64,000 bases of DNA from Citreicella sp. C3M06 (GTDB lineage: Bacteria; Pseudomonadota; Alphaproteobacteria; Rhodobacterales; Rhodobacteraceae), in NCBI RefSeq assembly GCF_018860705.1, contig NZ_JAHKQA010000038.1:62001-126000 (forward strand), read 5' to 3'. The notes beneath the pieces are model-generated. The model did not search any database and was not told the DNA's origin. It was given only the letters and a program-made list of their open reading frames with translations. The stretch's first letter is position 1; each line of letters begins with the position of its first letter. Shown here piece by piece: positions 17,147 to 25,930 of this stretch. The position numbers and the translations under genes were made by a program.

Positions 17147-18361
17147 TCACCTGTGCGTGAACGACGCCACCAGCTCGACATGGGTCGACCAGCGGAACTG
17201 GTCCACCACCTGCACCCAATCCAGCGTATAACCCGCCAGATCCAGCGCCGCCGCGTCGCGGGCGAAGGTCACCGGGTTGCAGGATACATGCGCGATCTTC
17301 GGCAGCTTCGCCAGCGCCAGCTGGGCGATCTGGGCTTCGGCCCCGGCGCGCGGCGGGTCGATCACCGCCGCGTCGAACCGCGACAGTTCGCTATCGATCA
17401 GCGGATCGCGAAACAGATCGCGCGCCTCGGTGGTGACGTGGCGCAGGCCTTGCGCCATACGCCAGCCCTTGTCGAGCGCCGCGATCATCGCCTTATCGCC
17501 TTCCACCGCATGAACCCGCGCGCGCTCTGCCAGCGGCAGCGCAAAGGTGCCCGACCCGGCGAACAGATCCACCACATGCGCCGCATCGCCCACGGCCTCG
17601 CGCACAGCGGCGAGCAACGCGGCTTCGCCCTGCGGCGTCGCTTGAAGAAACGCGCCGGGCGGTGGCACCACCCGCGCCGCGCCCATCTGCTGCTCTGCCG
17701 GACGCAGGGTCAGCACCGTATTGTCCCATGCGATGCGGGCGCAGCCGTGACGGCGGGCGAGCTCTGCCAGCTGCATTTCCTCGGTCGGGTCCAGCGGCTT
17801 GCCACCGCTCACCCGCACATCGAGCCCGTGCAGCGAGGTCGTCACCATCACCGACAGCTCTCCCTTGCGGGCGGCGCCAAGCACGGCCAGCGCCTCGACC
17901 AGTGGTAGCGCGCCGGTCAGCTCCGGCTGCACCAGCAGGCAATCAGGCACCGAAACGATGATGTCCGAGCCTTTCATGTGGAACCCGGCCTGCGCCCCCT
18001 TCTTGGTGCGCTTCGCCGAAAAAGACGCGCGGCGGCGGCTTTGCGGCGGCGAGATCGCGATGGGGCGGAACGCGGTATCAAGCGCATGCGCGGCAAGCGC
18101 CTGACGCACCACGCCAACCTTCCACTCGGCGGCGAAATCGTCACGGGCGTGCTGCAACTGGCAGCCGCCGCAGCTTTTGGCATAGCGGCAGGGTGCCTTG
18201 ACCCGCTGTTCCACCGGCGTGACGATGCGCGGCTCCGCCATGCGGTCGCCACGGATGACGCCTTCCACCACCTCGCCCGGCAGCGCGCCGGGCACAAAAA
18301 CCGGCCCCGGGGCGATACCGTCACCCTGGTGGCCAAGCCGCTCTATCGTAACCTGTTCCAT
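17147..18361 (-). CDS. Class I SAM-dependent RNA methyltransferase with [4Fe-4S] cysteines (RlmD/TrmA family)
   Basis: A 404-residue RNA uracil-C5 methyltransferase homologue. It has an N-terminal TRAM-like segment, an iron-sulfur cluster motif (Cys58, Cys64, Cys67 in CRYAKSCGGC, and Cys141), the SAM motif VVDLFAGSGTFALPLA, and the catalytic HVSCNPVTFARD with the nucleophile Cys. Members methylate 23S rRNA U747 or U1939, or tRNA U54; the exact site cannot be decided. ATG 18361 is preferred over TTG 18397. The gene lies 39 bases downstream of an ABC exporter gene, at the end of a minus-strand run beginning at hslO. Confidence 0.88.
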   Translation of the reverse strand: MEQVTIERLGHQGDGIAPGPVFVPGALPGEVVEGVIRGDRMAEPRIVTPVEQRVKAPCRYAKSCGGCQLQHARDDFAAEWKVGVVRQALAAHALDTAFRPIAISPPQSRRRASFSAKRTKKGAQAGFHMKGSDIIVSVPDCLLVQPELTGALPLVEALAVLGAARKGELSVMVTTSLHGLDVRVSGGKPLDPTEEMQLAELARRHGCARIAWDNTVLTLRPAEQQMGAARVVPPPGAFLQATPQGEAALLAAVREAVGDAAHVVDLFAGSGTFALPLAERARVHAVEGDKAMIAALDKGWRMAQGLRHVTTEARDLFRDPLIDSELSRFDAAVIDPPRAGAEAQIAQLALAKLPKIAHVSCNPVTFARDAAALDLAGYTLDWVQVVDQFRWSTHVELVASFTHR

Positions 18362-18400
18362 GCGCTGCTCATGCCCCGGAGACGGGCCATTTGGCAAGCC

Positions 18401-20236
18401 TCACTCGGCGGCGTCTGCCTCGGGCACCATGAAACCGCCCGATTGGCGATGCCAGTAACGCGCATACAGGCCGTTTTGCGCCAGCAGCGCGTCGTGGCTA
18501 CCCGCCTCGACGATGCGCCCGGCGTCGAGCACGATGATCCGGTCCATTTCCGACAGCGTCGACAGGCGGTGCGCAATCGCCAGCACGGTCTTGCCCTGCA
18601 TCACCCGGTCAAGCGCCGACTGGATCGCCGCCTCGACCTCGGAATCGAGCGCGCTGGTTGCCTCGTCCAGCACGAGGATCGGCGCGTTCTTGAGGATCGC
18701 GCGGGCCAGAGCGATCCGCTGGCGCTGGCCACCGGACAGCTTCACGCCGCGCTCGCCCAGATGCGCCTCGTAGCCCTCGCGCCCATTGTGATCGCGCAAC
18801 TTCAGAATGAACTCATGCGCCTCGGCCTTTTCGGCGGCGGCGATGACCTCGTCCATGGTGGCATCGGGCTTGCCATAGCGGATGTTGTCCAGCGCAGAAC
18901 GATTGAACATCGCGGTTTCCTGCGTGACCATGCCGATCTGGCGGCGCAGGCTTTCCTGCGTGACCTCGGCGATGTTCTGGCCGTCGATGAAGATGCCGCC
19001 CTTTTCGGCGTCGTACAGCCGCAGCAGCAGCGCCACCATCGTCGATTTCCCCGCCCCCGAAGCCCCGACCACGCCGATCTTTTCCCCCGGCGCGATGTTC
19101 AGCGCGACATGGTCTATGCCGCCTTCCTTGCGGCCATAGGAAAACGCGACATCGCGAAACTCGACCCGCGCGTCGCTGACCTCCAGCGCCTGCGCGCCGG
19201 GCGCATCCAGCAAGGTGTGGGCCGGGGTGATGGTGCGGATGCCGTCTTCGATCTCGCCGATGTTGGCGTACATGCCCATCAGGGTAAAGCTGACCCAGCC
19301 GGTCATCTGCGCAAGGCGCAACGCCACCGCACCGGTCGCCGCGATATCGCCAGCGCTGACCATGCCGACCGACCAGTAGAACAGGGCACCGCCGATCAGC
19401 AGCACCGGCAGCGTGCCCGCCAGCGCCATCAGCCAGAATCGGAACTGCGCCGAGACATGGCCAAAGGCGATGAACCGGTCGCGATAGGTGCTCATGGCCC
19501 CCAGCGCGGCCTGATCCTCGAATTCGTCATGGGCGAACAACTTGACGGTCTTGATGTTGGTCACGGTGTCGACCAGCTGGCCGGTGACCATCGCCCGCGC
19601 CGCCGCCCGCGCCTTGGAGGTCGAACGGATGCGCGGCATGAAATGGCGAATGAGAAAGCCATAGGCAACGATCCATACCACCAGTCCCAGCGCGATGCGC
19701 CAATCGACCGCGCCCAGCAACCAGACCGAACCGACCACCGAGGCCACCGCGAACAGCACCGAATGCACGGTTTCCGTGATTACATCGTTCATCGCGCGGG
19801 CCGTCTGCATTTCTTTCTGCGAGATGCGCCCGGCGAAATCATTGTCGAAAAACGTCACCGCGTGGCCCAGCGTATAGCGGTGCACCCGGCTGAGGATCAG
19901 GTTGAACACGTTCGGCTGCATCATCACCGATTGCGTATAAGCCGACATCCCAAGGATCGCCGGCCGCAGCAGCACGAAAAAGCCAAGGCACATCAACAGG
20001 AACCAGCCCTGCGCGCTGAACACCTCGCTTGGCGCGCCTCCGAGGGCCCGGTCGATGACATCGCCAAGCAGCTTGGCCGACAGAACCTCGGTCACGCCGC
20101 CAAGAATGGAAAAGATCGCCGCCGGAACCAGCACCGGCCAAGCGCCGCGGATCGCCCATGCCATGAAACGCCAGAGCGTCGTGGGGGGCGGCGTCTTGGC
20201 GCGCGCAAATGGGTCAATGAGTTCGGAAAGAGTCAT
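18401..20236 (-). CDS. ABC exporter half-transporter (permease fused to ATPase), 611 residues
   Basis: An inner-membrane half-transporter of the ABCB/MsbA type: about six transmembrane segments in residues 20-320 and a C-terminal nucleotide-binding domain. Walker A is GASGAGKST, the signature LSGGQRQRIALARA, Walker B ILVLDEATSALD with a catalytic Glu, and an H-loop AIAHRLST; all are canonical. Its start overlaps the stop of the preceding ABC gene by four bases, so they are coupled and probably form a heterodimer. Substrate unknown: lipid, peptide or drug export are all possible. Confidence 0.93.
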   Translation of the reverse strand: MTLSELIDPFARAKTPPPTTLWRFMAWAIRGAWPVLVPAAIFSILGGVTEVLSAKLLGDVIDRALGGAPSEVFSAQGWFLLMCLGFFVLLRPAILGMSAYTQSVMMQPNVFNLILSRVHRYTLGHAVTFFDNDFAGRISQKEMQTARAMNDVITETVHSVLFAVASVVGSVWLLGAVDWRIALGLVVWIVAYGFLIRHFMPRIRSTSKARAAARAMVTGQLVDTVTNIKTVKLFAHDEFEDQAALGAMSTYRDRFIAFGHVSAQFRFWLMALAGTLPVLLIGGALFYWSVGMVSAGDIAATGAVALRLAQMTGWVSFTLMGMYANIGEIEDGIRTITPAHTLLDAPGAQALEVSDARVEFRDVAFSYGRKEGGIDHVALNIAPGEKIGVVGASGAGKSTMVALLLRLYDAEKGGIFIDGQNIAEVTQESLRRQIGMVTQETAMFNRSALDNIRYGKPDATMDEVIAAAEKAEAHEFILKLRDHNGREGYEAHLGERGVKLSGGQRQRIALARAILKNAPILVLDEATSALDSEVEAAIQSALDRVMQGKTVLAIAHRLSTLSEMDRIIVLDAGRIVEAGSHDALLAQNGLYARYWHRQSGGFMVPEADAAE

Positions 20237-22098
20237 TCCGCAGCCTTCTCGGAGGTGTTGGTGGCGGGCTGGTCGGGGTCGAGGAAACCTCCGGACTGGC
20301 GGGCCCAGAACCCGGCATATAGCCCCTTTTGCGCCAAAAGCACATCATGGGTGCCCTCTTCGACGATCTTTCCCCCGTCAAGGACAAGGATGCGGTCCAT
20401 ATGCGCAATAGTGCTGAGCCGGTGTGCGATGGCGATGACGGTCTTGCCCTGCATCATGCCATACAGCGTATCCTGAATCGCCGCTTCGACTTCGGAATCC
20501 AGCGCGCTGGTTGCCTCGTCCAGCAGCAGGATCGGTGCATCCTTGAGGATGACCCGGGCCAGCGCGATCCGCTGGCGCTGCCCTCCCGACAGCTTGACGC
20601 CGCGCTCGCCGACCTGCGCGTCATAGCCGGTGCGGCCCTGCCCGTCCTGTAGCGTCAGGATGAACTCATGCGCCTGCGCCTGTTTTGCGGCGGCGATCAT
20701 CTCGTCTTCGCTTGCATCGGGGCGGCCATACAGCAGGTTGTCGCGCACCGAGCGATGCATCAGCGCGCTGTCCTGCTGCACCATGCCGATGGCGCGGCGC
20801 AGGCTGTCTTGTTGCACCTGCGTCACGTCCTGACCATCGATGAGAATTTTTCCCGATTCCGGATCGTAAAAGCGCAGCAGCAATTTCACCAGCGTCGACT
20901 TGCCAGCGCCAGAGCGCCCGACAAGGCCGATCTTTTCCCCCGGCTTCAGGGTCAGAGAAATTTTCTCTAGCCCGCCCTGCCCGCGCCCATAATGATGCGT
21001 CAGCGCTTGCAGCTCGATCCGCCCGTCGCTCAGCGCCAGCGGTTTTGCCCCCGGCACATCGACAAGCGCGATGGGCTGGGCGATGGTCTCCATCCCCTCG
21101 GCGACAACCCCAAGCTGGCGGAAAAACGTGGTCAGCGCCCACATGATCCAGCCGGTCATGGCGTTCAACCGCAGCGTCAGTGCCGTCGCCGCAGCGACGA
21201 TCCCGACCGAAGCGGTGCCCTGCATCCACAGCACCAGCCCCCAGCCCACCACGCCGACGATCAGCAGCCCGTTCAGCACCACCAGCGCCAGATCCATCTG
21301 CGTATAGATCCGCATTTCGGCGCGAAACGTGTCGCGGGCGAGGTCGATCGCCTCTTTCGCGTAATTGAGTTCCTGACGGTCCTGCGCAAACATCTTGACG
21401 GAGTGGATGTTGGTATAGGCGTCGACCACCCGCCCGTTCACAAGGCTGCGCGCATCCGACGCCGCCTTCGACGCCGGTCCGACCTTGCGGATCAGCCAGC
21501 GCATCAGCACGCCGTAGCCTACGAACCACAGGATCAGCGGCAGCATCAGCCGCGGATCGGCATCCGCCAGCAACACCGCCGCGCCAACGATATAGGCCAG
21601 CGCAAAGGTCAGCGCGTCAAAGACCTGAAACACCGCCTCGCCCGCCGCCGGGGGCGTCTGCATGATGCGGTTGGCGATGCGTCCGGCGAAATCATTTTCG
21701 AACCAGCCGATGGATTGCCGCAGCACCTGCGCATGCGCCCGCCAGCGGATCAGCACCCCAAAGCTCGGCATGATCGCATTGTTCAGAACCAGCACATCCA
21801 GCGCCTGGATCAGCGGCCGGATCAGCAGGATGAACAGCCCCATCAGCACCAGCGCCGTGCCATGATCGGCCCAGACCTGCTCCGGATCCCCCGCGAGGAT
21901 GTCGACCACCCAGCCCATCGCCCAGATCAGCCCGATCTCGACGCTGGCAACCGCAACAGACAGCAGCCCCGCCCAGATGAACAGCTTGCGGAACGGCCTG
22001 GCGTATTGCGCGATGAACGGCAGCATCTTGCGCGGCGGGGTGTCTGTCTGCTCGTAATCGCAATAGGGATCAACGAGGTTTTCAAAGTAGCGGAACAT
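20233..22098 (-). CDS. ABC exporter half-transporter (permease fused to ATPase), 621 residues
   Basis: Partner of the downstream ABC half-transporter, with the same architecture: N-terminal cytoplasmic segment (ENLVDPYCDYEQTDTPPRK), about six membrane segments, and a nucleotide-binding domain with Walker A GRSGAGKST, signature LSGGQRQRIALARV, Walker B ILLLDEATSALD and H-loop AIAHRLST. Both partners keep a catalytic Glu, so if they form a heterodimer neither ATP site looks degenerate. The N-terminal motif VDPYCDY is seen in alphaproteobacterial members of this pair. It is 42 bases downstream of lysE in a minus-strand run. Confidence 0.93.
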   Translation of the reverse strand: MFRYFENLVDPYCDYEQTDTPPRKMLPFIAQYARPFRKLFIWAGLLSVAVASVEIGLIWAMGWVVDILAGDPEQVWADHGTALVLMGLFILLIRPLIQALDVLVLNNAIMPSFGVLIRWRAHAQVLRQSIGWFENDFAGRIANRIMQTPPAAGEAVFQVFDALTFALAYIVGAAVLLADADPRLMLPLILWFVGYGVLMRWLIRKVGPASKAASDARSLVNGRVVDAYTNIHSVKMFAQDRQELNYAKEAIDLARDTFRAEMRIYTQMDLALVVLNGLLIVGVVGWGLVLWMQGTASVGIVAAATALTLRLNAMTGWIMWALTTFFRQLGVVAEGMETIAQPIALVDVPGAKPLALSDGRIELQALTHHYGRGQGGLEKISLTLKPGEKIGLVGRSGAGKSTLVKLLLRFYDPESGKILIDGQDVTQVQQDSLRRAIGMVQQDSALMHRSVRDNLLYGRPDASEDEMIAAAKQAQAHEFILTLQDGQGRTGYDAQVGERGVKLSGGQRQRIALARVILKDAPILLLDEATSALDSEVEAAIQDTLYGMMQGKTVIAIAHRLSTIAHMDRILVLDGGKIVEEGTHDVLLAQKGLYAGFWARQSGGFLDPDQPATNTSEKAAE

Positions 22099-22140
22099 GT
22101 CGGGGGGTCCTTCGCCTGCGCGCGGAGTGTCCCTGATTCC

Positions 22141-22719
22141 CTACAGGAACACCATGACGGAAAAGCCTCCCAGCGCCAGCGCCATGATCCGGGCAAAGAT
22201 CCGCCACGCGCGCGGGGTGGTCAGCAGCCATGTCAGCAAGCTGCCGGCGCTGGCCCAGAACAGGCAGCACAGCAGGTTCAGCCCGCTGAAGGCGCTGCCC
22301 AGCCGCATCGCCTCGGCCACGGGGCCAAGCCCGCCGGGATAGGCCGAGCTCGCCGCCAGCGCCACCGCCCAGACCTTGGGGTTGATCCATTGAAACAGCA
22401 CCGCCTCGACAAAGCTCATCGGGCGCTCGCGGCCATCGCCCTGTTTGCGGTGGGAATTCCACAGCCCCCAGGCCATCCACAGCATCCACGCACTTGCGGC
22501 GAGTTTCAGTATCAGCGCCAGTGTCGGCACCTGCGCCAGCAGCGCCGCGATGCCAAGCCCGGTCAACCCCGCCGTGATGCCCACGCCGAGCACCACACCG
22601 AACAGATGCGGCAAGGTGCGTTTCAGCCCGAACCGCGCGCCAGACGCGGTCAGCAGCACCACGTTCGGCCCCGGCGAGAACAGGCCGAGGAACACGAAAC
22701 CGTAAAGCGGGTCGATCAT
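22141..22719 (-). CDS. LysE family amino-acid exporter (RhtB type)
   Basis: A 192-residue integral membrane protein with about six hydrophobic segments. The N-terminal FVFLGLFSPGPNVVLLTASG matches the LysE/RhtB signature (SPGPN). Such proteins export basic amino acids, homoserine, threonine or related compounds. Its start overlaps the cca stop by four bases, implying translational coupling, although no metabolic link to cca is obvious. It is at the short end of the family's usual 200-210 residues, with no sign of truncation. Confidence 0.9.
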   Translation of the reverse strand: MIDPLYGFVFLGLFSPGPNVVLLTASGARFGLKRTLPHLFGVVLGVGITAGLTGLGIAALLAQVPTLALILKLAASAWMLWMAWGLWNSHRKQGDGRERPMSFVEAVLFQWINPKVWAVALAASSAYPGGLGPVAEAMRLGSAFSGLNLLCCLFWASAGSLLTWLLTTPRAWRIFARIMALALGGFSVMVFL

Positions 22720-23843
22720 CCTATCAGCTCGTCTTTCGTCAGCGCGAAGCCCGAGGCGATCCAGCGCGTTTCCATGTCTTTGAGCGCCGCGCCAAGCGCC
22801 GCGCCTTGCAGGCCCGGCATCAGGTCGCGCGGTTTCACGGGAAACACCGCCGCGACCCCTTTTGCAATCGCGACCTCAGTCTCGGGGTCCAGCGTCTGGC
22901 CAAGGCTGGCCGCGCGGATCAGCGCAATATCGCGGGCGATGGTTTCGCCATGACGCCAGGCGATCTCGGCAAGGCTACCGCTGGCCTCGCGGTATAGCGT
23001 CAGGCGTTTTTTCTGATGCTTCGACAGCCGCAGCCCCTCGCCGTCCGCGCCAAGCACCGCAAGACGTCGCAGCGGGTCCGGCGTCAGCCCCGCCTCCAGA
23101 TGTACCAGCGGGGCCAGCGCATCCGGCACTGCCCCCGGCAGCACCCGCGCCAACACGCCAAGCTGCGACATTGTCGCAACGGCGGGGGCGGGATCGGGCG
23201 CGGCCAGCAGCTTGAGCAGCTCTTGCCCCACTCGTTCGGCGGAGAGGCTTTCCAGACCGTCAAGCCCATCGGCAATCCCTGCCAGCGCAACAGGGTCCAT
23301 GCCCTGCGCCGGATCGGCATACCAAGCGCAAAACCGGAAGAACCGCAGGATGCGCAGGTAATCTTCGGCGATGCGCGCGCTGGCGTCCCCGATGAACCGC
23401 ACGCGCCGCGCCTGCAGGTCCGGCAGCCCGCCAACCGGGTCGAACACCTGCCCGCGCGCATCGGCATAAAGCGCGTTCATGGTGAAATCGCGCCGCTGCG
23501 CGTCTTCGGCCATGCAACTGGAAAAGCGCACGACCGCATGCCGCCCATTGGTTTCCACGTCGGTGCGAAAGGTGGTGACCTCGTGCCCGATGCCATCCGC
23601 GACGACGGTAACGGTGCCATGGTCGATGCCGGTCGGCACCGGCTTCAGCCCTGCCGCCTGCGCCAGCGCGACAACCCGCTGGGGCGACGCATCGGTCGCG
23701 ATATCCACATCAGCGACGGCAACCCCCATCAGCGCATTACGCACGCAGCCGCCTACGGCATAGGCCACGTGGCCGCCCGACTCGAGCATCCCCAACACCG
23801 CCTGAGTCGGCGCGGCGGTCAGCCACTCGCCATCGACCTTCAC
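22716..23843 (-). CDS. cca: CCA tRNA nucleotidyltransferase / poly(A) polymerase family
   Basis: A 375-residue class II nucleotidyltransferase that adds or repairs the 3' CCA end of tRNAs. The head domain has GGCVRN at 31-36 (usual GGxVRD, with Asn instead of Asp) and the metal-binding Asp pair at 45 and 47 (ADVDIAT), then RDFTMNALYAD and the neck RRVRFIGDASARIAEDYLRI. The C-terminal part is helical and lacks an HD domain, as in other alphaproteobacteria. It overlaps both neighbours by four bases within the minus-strand run from hslO. Confidence 0.92.
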   Translation of the reverse strand: MKVDGEWLTAAPTQAVLGMLESGGHVAYAVGGCVRNALMGVAVADVDIATDASPQRVVALAQAAGLKPVPTGIDHGTVTVVADGIGHEVTTFRTDVETNGRHAVVRFSSCMAEDAQRRDFTMNALYADARGQVFDPVGGLPDLQARRVRFIGDASARIAEDYLRILRFFRFCAWYADPAQGMDPVALAGIADGLDGLESLSAERVGQELLKLLAAPDPAPAVATMSQLGVLARVLPGAVPDALAPLVHLEAGLTPDPLRRLAVLGADGEGLRLSKHQKKRLTLYREASGSLAEIAWRHGETIARDIALIRAASLGQTLDPETEVAIAKGVAAVFPVKPRDLMPGLQGAALGAALKDMETRWIASGFALTKDELIG

Positions 23844-24442
23844 GGGTCAATGCGCCCGGCCAGCGCCCTCAGCATCCGCGCCGTCGCGCCCCAGATGTAA
23901 TAGGGACCATAGGGCGCGGTGTAGTAAAGCCGACGCTGACCGCGCCAGCGCCGGCCTTCGATATGGTATCGCGCCGGGTTGGTGACATGGGCAAAGGGCA
24001 CGCGAAACACCTCGGCCACCTCGCCCGGCTCAGCCACCGGATCAAAGCAAGGCGCCAGCGCCACGACGGGCGTCACCACAAAGCCGGTCACCGTTTCATG
24101 CGTCGGCAGAGTCCCAAGAATTTCGACCGTTTCCGGGAAAAGCCCCACCTCTTCGCGCGCTTCACGCAGCGCAGCCGCCACCGGGCCATCATCGACAGGA
24201 TCGACCTTGCCACCGGGAAAGGCAATCTGGCCGGGATGATGTTTCAGCCGCGACGACCGCTTGGTCAGCAGCAGTTCCAGACCATCTGGGCCGGGCATGA
24301 ACACCGCAAGCACGCCAGCCGGGCGCAGTTTGCGGCCCTCGGGCAGCAGGGTGCCGGGGTTCAGGTCAAAATCAGACGACGGCTGCCCGTCTTCCAGAAG
24401 TGCGCGACGCAGCGCGCGTTCCTGATCCCCGGCGAGGCTCAC
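23840..24442 (-). CDS. CoA pyrophosphatase (Nudix hydrolase, NudL type)
   Basis: A 200-residue Nudix hydrolase of the CoA-pyrophosphatase group. The UPF0035 signature (LLTKRSSRLKHHPGQIAFPG) runs directly into the Nudix box (GGKVDPVDDGPVAAALREAR followed by EEVGL). Members cleave CoA and derivatives to 3',5'-ADP and phosphopantetheine. The start is GTG 24442, overlapping the hslO stop as GTGA; a longer open frame upstream lies inside hslO and is not credible. Its stop overlaps the cca start by four bases. Confidence 0.9.
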   Translation of the reverse strand: MSLAGDQERALRRALLEDGQPSSDFDLNPGTLLPEGRKLRPAGVLAVFMPGPDGLELLLTKRSSRLKHHPGQIAFPGGKVDPVDDGPVAAALREAREEVGLFPETVEILGTLPTHETVTGFVVTPVVALAPCFDPVAEPGEVAEVFRVPFAHVTNPARYHIEGRRWRGQRRLYYTAPYGPYYIWGATARMLRALAGRIDP

Positions 24443-25416
24443 TTGTTGGCCTCGAACCCCACGCTTGTGGGGTCCATATCGTAATGCGCGCCGCAGAACT
24501 GGCAGTCGGCGGTGACGCGACCATCGTCCGTGGTCATCTTCTCGATATCCTTGGCCGAATAGATCGACAGCGACTGGCGCACCTTGTCTTCGGAACAAGT
24601 GCAGCCAAACCGCACCGGCTGGGCATCGTAGACGCGGGGCTGTTCCTCGTGGAACAGGCGCACCAAAAGATCGGTCGGCGGCAGGTCGGGGCCGATCAGT
24701 TCAAGCTCGTCCACCGTATCGACGTGGAAATTGACGCGGCGCCAGTTTTCCTGCTCGTCGCCCTGCACGAGGTCTTCGGGCTTGAGCAGCCCGCCATCGC
24801 CCGATCCGCCACCCTGCGCGAAGGGCGACGCCTTGGGCATGGTCTGGATCATGATGCCGCCAGCGCGCCATTCGCCAGAACCGTCGGCGTTCATCACCTT
24901 GCCGAAATTGAGCGCGAAGCGCGTCGGCAATTGTTCGGATTGCGCAAAATAGCTTTCGGCACAGGCGGCAAGCGAGCCGCCCGCCAGCGGGGTGATGCCC
25001 TGATAGGGCGTCGTGCCTTCGCCCTGATCCATCAGGATCGCGAAATATCCCTCTTCGAGCTGATCGAAAGCCGTGGCGTCGCTGACCTGATCGCGGTCGA
25101 AACTTGCATAGGCGCGGATGCGCGCCGGCTCGCCTTCGGCGCTCGGGGCAAAATAGTCCGTCGCGATCATCCGCAGCGCGCCGCGGGTCTGCACCTGAAG
25201 CGACAGCTTCCAGCGCAGCTTGACCGTCTGGCCGATCAGCGCTGTCAGCAGCGTCATTTCGGCGACAAGCGCCTCGATCGGTTCGGGGTAATCGTGCTGG
25301 GACAGAACGCCGTTCAGCACGCCATCAAGCCGCGCCACCCGGCCACGGATGTCGGGAAGATCGAGCTGAAAAGGGAGGACTGTGTCATCCCAGGCAAGTT
25401 TGGTGCCGATGGTCAT
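24439..25416 (-). CDS. hslO: Redox-regulated chaperone Hsp33
   Basis: A 325-residue cytoplasmic holdase chaperone activated by oxidation. The C-terminal zinc switch is intact: Cys272 and Cys274 (CTC) and Cys305 and Cys308 (CQFC), a CxC-x30-CxxC arrangement. The body matches Hsp33 (ELMGP-type region replaced here by FDRDQVSDATAFDQLEEGYF and FALNFGKVMNADGSGEWRAG). It is the first gene of a minus-strand run continuing into the Nudix gene, cca, lysE, two ABC genes and an RNA methyltransferase. It is divergent from the Nudix gene at 25493; the 76 bases between must hold both promoters. Confidence 0.93.
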   Translation of the reverse strand: MTIGTKLAWDDTVLPFQLDLPDIRGRVARLDGVLNGVLSQHDYPEPIEALVAEMTLLTALIGQTVKLRWKLSLQVQTRGALRMIATDYFAPSAEGEPARIRAYASFDRDQVSDATAFDQLEEGYFAILMDQGEGTTPYQGITPLAGGSLAACAESYFAQSEQLPTRFALNFGKVMNADGSGEWRAGGIMIQTMPKASPFAQGGGSGDGGLLKPEDLVQGDEQENWRRVNFHVDTVDELELIGPDLPPTDLLVRLFHEEQPRVYDAQPVRFGCTCSEDKVRQSLSIYSAKDIEKMTTDDGRVTADCQFCGAHYDMDPTSVGFEANK

Positions 25417-25492
25417 GGGGTTTCCTTATCTGCCGCGCGTTGGCATACCGGCACCATATAGGCAGAGCAAGCTCGATACCAAGGGGCCCCTG

Positions 25493-25930
25493 ATGATCCG
25501 ACGCTACGGAGACGCGCCCGAGCCGGCGCGCCGCTATACCCTGCGCCCCGGCGCCTATGCGATCCTGCCGCGCGATGGCGCGCTGCTGGTGACCCACCAA
25601 TCAGAGCCATGGCCCGAATTTCAGCTGCCCGGCGGCGGCATCGACCCGGGCGAATCGCCGGTGCAGGCGTTGCACCGTGAAGTCTACGAGGAAACCGGCT
25701 GGCACATCGCGCGTGCCCAGCGGCTCGGGGCGTTCCGGCGTTTCACCTACATGCCGGAATACGACCTGTGGGCCGAGAAGCTGTGCATCATCTATGCCGC
25801 GCTGCCGGTGCGCCCGCACGGCGCGCCGCTGGAGCTCGGGCATTCGGTGCGATGGATGGCGCCAATGGTCGCCGCAGAGCTGCTGGGGAACCCCGGAGAC
25901 CGTGATTTCGTGCGCCGTCACGCGGTCTGA
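25493..25930 (+). CDS. Nudix hydrolase
   Basis: A 145-residue single-domain Nudix hydrolase. The Nudix box is clear (GGGIDPGESPVQALHREVYE then ETGW), with FQLPGGG before it. The N-terminal RRYTLRPGAYAILPRDGALL is typical of roseobacter members. The substrate (nucleoside diphosphate derivative, possibly an oxidised or sugar nucleotide) cannot be told. ATG 25493 starts the recognisable protein; in-frame sequence upstream falls in the hslO promoter region. The 3' end overlaps the convergent PP2C gene by 13 bases. Confidence 0.87.
   Translation: MIRRYGDAPEPARRYTLRPGAYAILPRDGALLVTHQSEPWPEFQLPGGGIDPGESPVQALHREVYEETGWHIARAQRLGAFRRFTYMPEYDLWAEKLCIIYAALPVRPHGAPLELGHSVRWMAPMVAAELLGNPGDRDFVRRHAV

Noticed and set aside
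17978-20476. Long plus-strand frames over the RNA methyltransferase, ABC exporter and following genes (also 20992-22953 and 34321-36453)
   Set aside because: All lie opposite clearly conserved genes, have Arg/His/Gln-rich composition and no domain; they arise from high GC third positions.
22716-23843. GGCVRN in Cca as a loss-of-function mutation
   Set aside because: The rest of the nucleotidyltransferase motif and the metal-binding Asp residues are intact, so the substitution is likely a lineage variant.
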